A program made the translations under genes and the position numbers. A stretch of DNA of 7,091 bases from Candidatus Moraniibacteriota bacterium (GTDB taxonomy: Bacteria; Patescibacteriota; Minisyncoccia; Moranbacterales; UBA2206). Below, piece after piece: positions 5,253 to 7,091 of the stretch; position 1 is the first letter of the stretch, and each line of letters begins with the position of its first letter. The notes below the pieces were generated by a model. It saw nothing but the letters and a program-made list of their open reading frames with translations, searched no databases and had not been told where the DNA came from. Where the stretch lies: assembly GCA_023261605.1 (NCBI GenBank), contig JAHFOP010000049.1, positions 1 through 7,091 on the forward strand. The letters run 5' to 3'.

Positions 5253-6339
5253 ATACTTCTCGCACGATGATATAATCCGCCAAACCTGCCAAGAATTCGC
5301 GCGCTTCTGTATTCTTAAATTCAATCCGATCAAGTGCCGCCTTGGCTTCCGCCACCAAGTCCCGAGACAATTTTTGACTGTATTCCAAAGAGCCAGTGGC
5401 GCGGATGACCTCCCGAAATTCTTCCAACTCTTTTTCGTTCAAATCTTTTTTGCCTAAATATTTGTGTAATGTCGCGCCTTGTTTTCGATTACATCTCTCC
5501 AGGGCTTTAACGAGCAAAATGGTTTGTTTGCCTTCAATCACGTCCGAACCAATCGGCTTGCCCAATTTTTTTTCTTTTCCGAAAAGTCCAATGACATCGT
5601 CTCTGATTTGAAAAGCTTTCCCAATCGGCATAGAATATGCGGAAAAATTCTTCAACATTGGCTCTTTATTTTTGCCTGATAAAATAGCGCCTAGATGCAG
5701 TGGCCCTTCAAAACTATAACTGGATGTTTTTCCTTCATACATCCGCAACACTTCTTCTTCTGAAGATTTTTGGCGCATTTCCATAACCACATCCAACATT
5801 TCGCCCGGAACAATGGTATAAACTATCTGTTGGAGCTTGTCCAATGCGCGAATTATGGTTTCTGGCGCGAAGCGACTATTGAAAATGATTTCATTAGCCA
5901 TGGCCGCGGCCATATCGCCAGCCAACATTGCCATCGAATTGCCAAAATGCAGCGCGCCTCCTTTCGGATTGATGCGCCGTCCAATCTTTTCATACCGTTC
6001 ATGCACCGTAGCCACCCCATGACGCATAGAATCTCGATCAATGATATCGTCATGAATGAGCAAAAAGCTGTGCACCAATTCTATCCCTGTTGAGGCTTCG
6101 ACTATTTTTTGACAATCCTGTCCACCCGCGGCCAAATAGCCATAATATACCAAGGCTGGACGAATTCTCTTACCGCCGGCCAAAGTGAAATCAGCGATCG
6201 TTTCCACCGCCTCGACGGCCAACCAATCTGATTTTTTGGCTTGTTTAATTTTTTGTTGAAAATACGTCTTTAGAAGTGGGTCAACTCGTTCTTTATAGGC
6301 TTTTAGTTTTTCAATGACATCCATAGTTTTATGCATCAT
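5251..6339 (-). CDS. Trans-polyprenyl diphosphate synthase (probably geranylgeranyl type)
   Basis: Head-to-tail prenyl transferase that condenses IPP with allylic diphosphates. Motifs from the chosen start (362 residues): GGKRIRP (55-61) binds IPP; the first Asp-rich motif is HDDIIDRDSMRHG (96-108, D97/D98/D101) without the two-residue insertion of bacterial FPP synthases; EGKTSSYSFEGPLHLGA (202-218); the second motif is QIRDDVIGLFG (244-254), with Gly in place of the last Asp; then GSDVIEGKQT (264-273). The residue five before the first Asp is F92 and the fourth is L93, a pattern known from archaeal GGPP synthases, so C20 is the best guess. The ATG at 6339 was chosen because homology begins near MDVIEKLKAYKE and a strong promoter lies just upstream. 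A TTG at 6447 with a good SD would add 36 residues unlike the family. Product length is an inference. Confidence 0.92.
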   Translation of the reverse strand: MMHKTMDVIEKLKAYKERVDPLLKTYFQQKIKQAKKSDWLAVEAVETIADFTLAGGKRIRPALVYYGYLAAGGQDCQKIVEASTGIELVHSFLLIHDDIIDRDSMRHGVATVHERYEKIGRRINPKGGALHFGNSMAMLAGDMAAAMANEIIFNSRFAPETIIRALDKLQQIVYTIVPGEMLDVVMEMRQKSSEEEVLRMYEGKTSSYSFEGPLHLGAILSGKNKEPMLKNFSAYSMPIGKAFQIRDDVIGLFGKEKKLGKPIGSDVIEGKQTILLVKALERCNRKQGATLHKYLGKKDLNEKELEEFREVIRATGSLEYSQKLSRDLVAEAKAALDRIEFKNTEAREFLAGLADYIIVREV

Positions 6340-6385
6340 TATCGCGAATAAAAAGCCTCGTTTGGGAGCTTTAAAGGCAATTAAA

Positions 6386-6414
6386 ATTATACAAGATTTG
6401 GAATGATTAAGCAA
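6386..6414 (-). promoter_or_regulatory. Promoter of the polyprenyl synthase gene
   Basis: On the minus strand, TTGCTT (6414-6409) is separated by exactly 17 bases from a perfect TATAAT (6391-6386). The predicted +1 lies near 6379, giving a leader of about 40 bases before the ATG at 6339. A GAGG at 6359-6356 region is 16 bases from that ATG, too far for a normal SD. The promoter supports the internal ATG against the TTG at 6447. Confidence 0.65.
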
Positions 6415-6454
6415 TAAGTCTGTTTTCAGGGATAAAAAAAATCCCAAATCGCGT

Positions 6455-6459
6455 CCTCC
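6455..6459 (-). promoter_or_regulatory. SD-like GGAGG before an alternative TTG start
   Basis: A full GGAGG on the minus strand sits 7 bases before the in-frame TTG at 6447. It is the only textbook SD with ideal spacing in the window. It supports a longer form of the polyprenyl synthase (398 residues) or a short leader peptide. The extra residues look hydrophobic and unlike the family, so I treat it as unresolved. Confidence 0.35.
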
Positions 6460-6527
6460 AATACGATTCGAGATGAAATATCAACTTTTCGATAAAAAAT
6501 AATTTAGTAGCTAAGAAAAAGTCTTCA

Positions 6528-7091
6528 CTAATGATAATTTCTCCCTGCGTCAGAAACCAAAACTTTGAATCCTCCCTTATTTAAGATTCTGATAATAGAC
6601 TGTTCATTCGGCGATGAGAAAAGTCGCAGTTGAGCTGCTCGATCAACCAAATTTTCTTGTGGATCTTTGCACGCGATGTAGGGACGACTATCATAGCAGC
6701 CACTCTTCATTGATGCGAAAATATCCACAAGGGAAAGATAGCACCCCATTTCATCGTGCCAAGGGTTATCTTCCCGTCGATTGCGGCCATTTCTTCTTTC
6801 TTTGAACGGCCATCTACTCTCGTTTTTCCTCCTTTCCCCTCCTTTTCTTGGATAACTCTTGCAACGCTCATGATGGCAGACAACAATCTTAGCCACATCT
6901 GCCATTCCATAGGCCATCAGAAATTCAAAGCTGCCTTTTGGGTGCTTTTCTATCAGTGCTCTTTCGGCCGGAGAAAGTCCACTTATTTTTCCTGAAAAAT
7001 CATCCTCCAATTCAGCCTTACCTAAGTCATGCAGTAAACTACCAAAAATGAAGAACCTTTCCTCTTGAGGAGAGCCACGTATCGCCCTCAC
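6528..7091 (-). CDS. HD-GYP-like metal-dependent phosphohydrolase, C-terminal part
   Basis: The gene enters from the right edge, so its true start is outside; the GTG at 7091 is probably just an internal Val. The 187 visible residues carry HD-domain metal ligands in HD-GYP order: LLHDLGK (19-25, H21/D22/K25), LSPAERALIEKHPKGSFEFL (39-58, H50), CHHER (72-76, H73/H74), and SLVDIFASM (120-128, D123) followed by YDSRPY, as in cyclic-di-GMP phosphodiesterases. The GYP element is degenerate: the expected DGSGYP reads CKSYP (77-81). Between it and the last ligand lies a basic, Arg-rich stretch (82-112, with ERRKNESRWPFKERRNGRNR-type repeats) in place of the usual short loop. A short unrecognised tail (about 145-187) ends the protein. 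The substrate could be a cyclic dinucleotide or another nucleotide. The gene precedes the prenyl synthase by 188 bases and is probably not in the same transcript. Confidence 0.8.
   Translation of the reverse strand: MRAIRGSPQEERFFIFGSLLHDLGKAELEDDFSGKISGLSPAERALIEKHPKGSFEFLMAYGMADVAKIVVCHHERCKSYPRKGGERRKNESRWPFKERRNGRNRREDNPWHDEMGCYLSLVDIFASMKSGCYDSRPYIACKDPQENLVDRAAQLRLFSSPNEQSIIRILNKGGFKVLVSDAGRNYH

Noticed and set aside
6429..6445. GGGAT / ATCCC inverted repeat around a run of seven A, upstream of the polyprenyl synthase.
   Set aside because: The stem is only 5 bp and no U tract follows on the minus strand, so I do not call it a terminator.
5237..6527. Whether the HD gene, polyprenyl synthase and uppS are one operon.
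   Set aside because: The 188-base and 84-base gaps, each holding a good promoter, argue for separate units with possible read-through; one single operon is not supported.
6490..6530. Imperfect hairpin (TAGT...ACTA with inner AAG/CTT) followed by a T-rich stretch after the HD gene stop.
   Set aside because: The stem is short and contains an unpaired bulge, and T-rich runs are common in this region; too weak to call as a terminator.
1..7091. CRISPR arrays, transposon ends, tRNA or rRNA genes, toxin-antitoxin or defence genes.
   Set aside because: None was seen: there are no spaced direct repeats beyond the short heptad array, no cloverleaf candidates and no transposase or defence-type proteins; every gene has a housekeeping-type identity.

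Overview
All recognisable genes in this window lie on the minus strand and read from right to left. The set is small and housekeeping-like: isoprenoid chain synthesis, thioredoxin redox, a malic enzyme, a cell-wall lytic enzyme and a replication-repair ATPase. Intergenic DNA is short and very AT-rich. Most start codons are preceded by A/T runs rather than a Shine-Dalgarno sequence. The isoprenoid enzymes look partly archaeal in style. Together these suggest an uncultured, streamlined bacterium, most likely of the Patescibacteria/CPR type. That placement is an inference from style and gene content, because the window holds no rRNA or other decisive marker.

Layout, in the direction of transcription from the right edge. 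(1) 7091-6528: the C-terminal part of an HD-GYP-like phosphohydrolase, cut by the window edge. (2) 6339-5251: a trans-polyprenyl diphosphate synthase, probably making GGPP. A very good sigma70-type promoter at 6386-6414 precedes it, and a competing upstream TTG start with a strong SD lies at 6447. (3) 5166-4453: a cis-prenyltransferase (UppS) with its own promoter at 5204-5232. (4) 4355-4041 and 4027-3095: thioredoxin and a thioredoxin reductase-like flavoprotein. An AT-rich heptad repeat ending in a palindrome precedes this pair. (5) 3041-1905: a short-type malic enzyme, with a hairpin just before its start. (6) 1898-1458: a YjbQ/UPF0047 protein. (7) 1432-419: the endolytic transglycosylase MltG, followed by an intrinsic terminator at 374-399. 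(8) 328-1: the N-terminal part of RarA, with a promoter placed so that its mRNA should begin at the start codon.

How they fit together: the two prenyl synthases supply the lipid carrier for peptidoglycan, and MltG trims the glycan strands built on that carrier. TrxA/TrxB and the malic enzyme form a redox and reducing-power block. The spacing from uppS to mltG, together with the terminator after mltG, suggests one main transcription unit with internal promoters; rarA is separate.

I see no CRISPR array, mobile element, tRNA/rRNA or clear new multi-gene system. The points most worth checking are: the thioredoxin reductase lacks the usual NADPH-binding HRRxxxR motif; UppS has changes at normally fixed pyrophosphate/Mg ligands beside a GGPP-type synthase; rarA is probably leaderless; and there are repeat structures around trxA.
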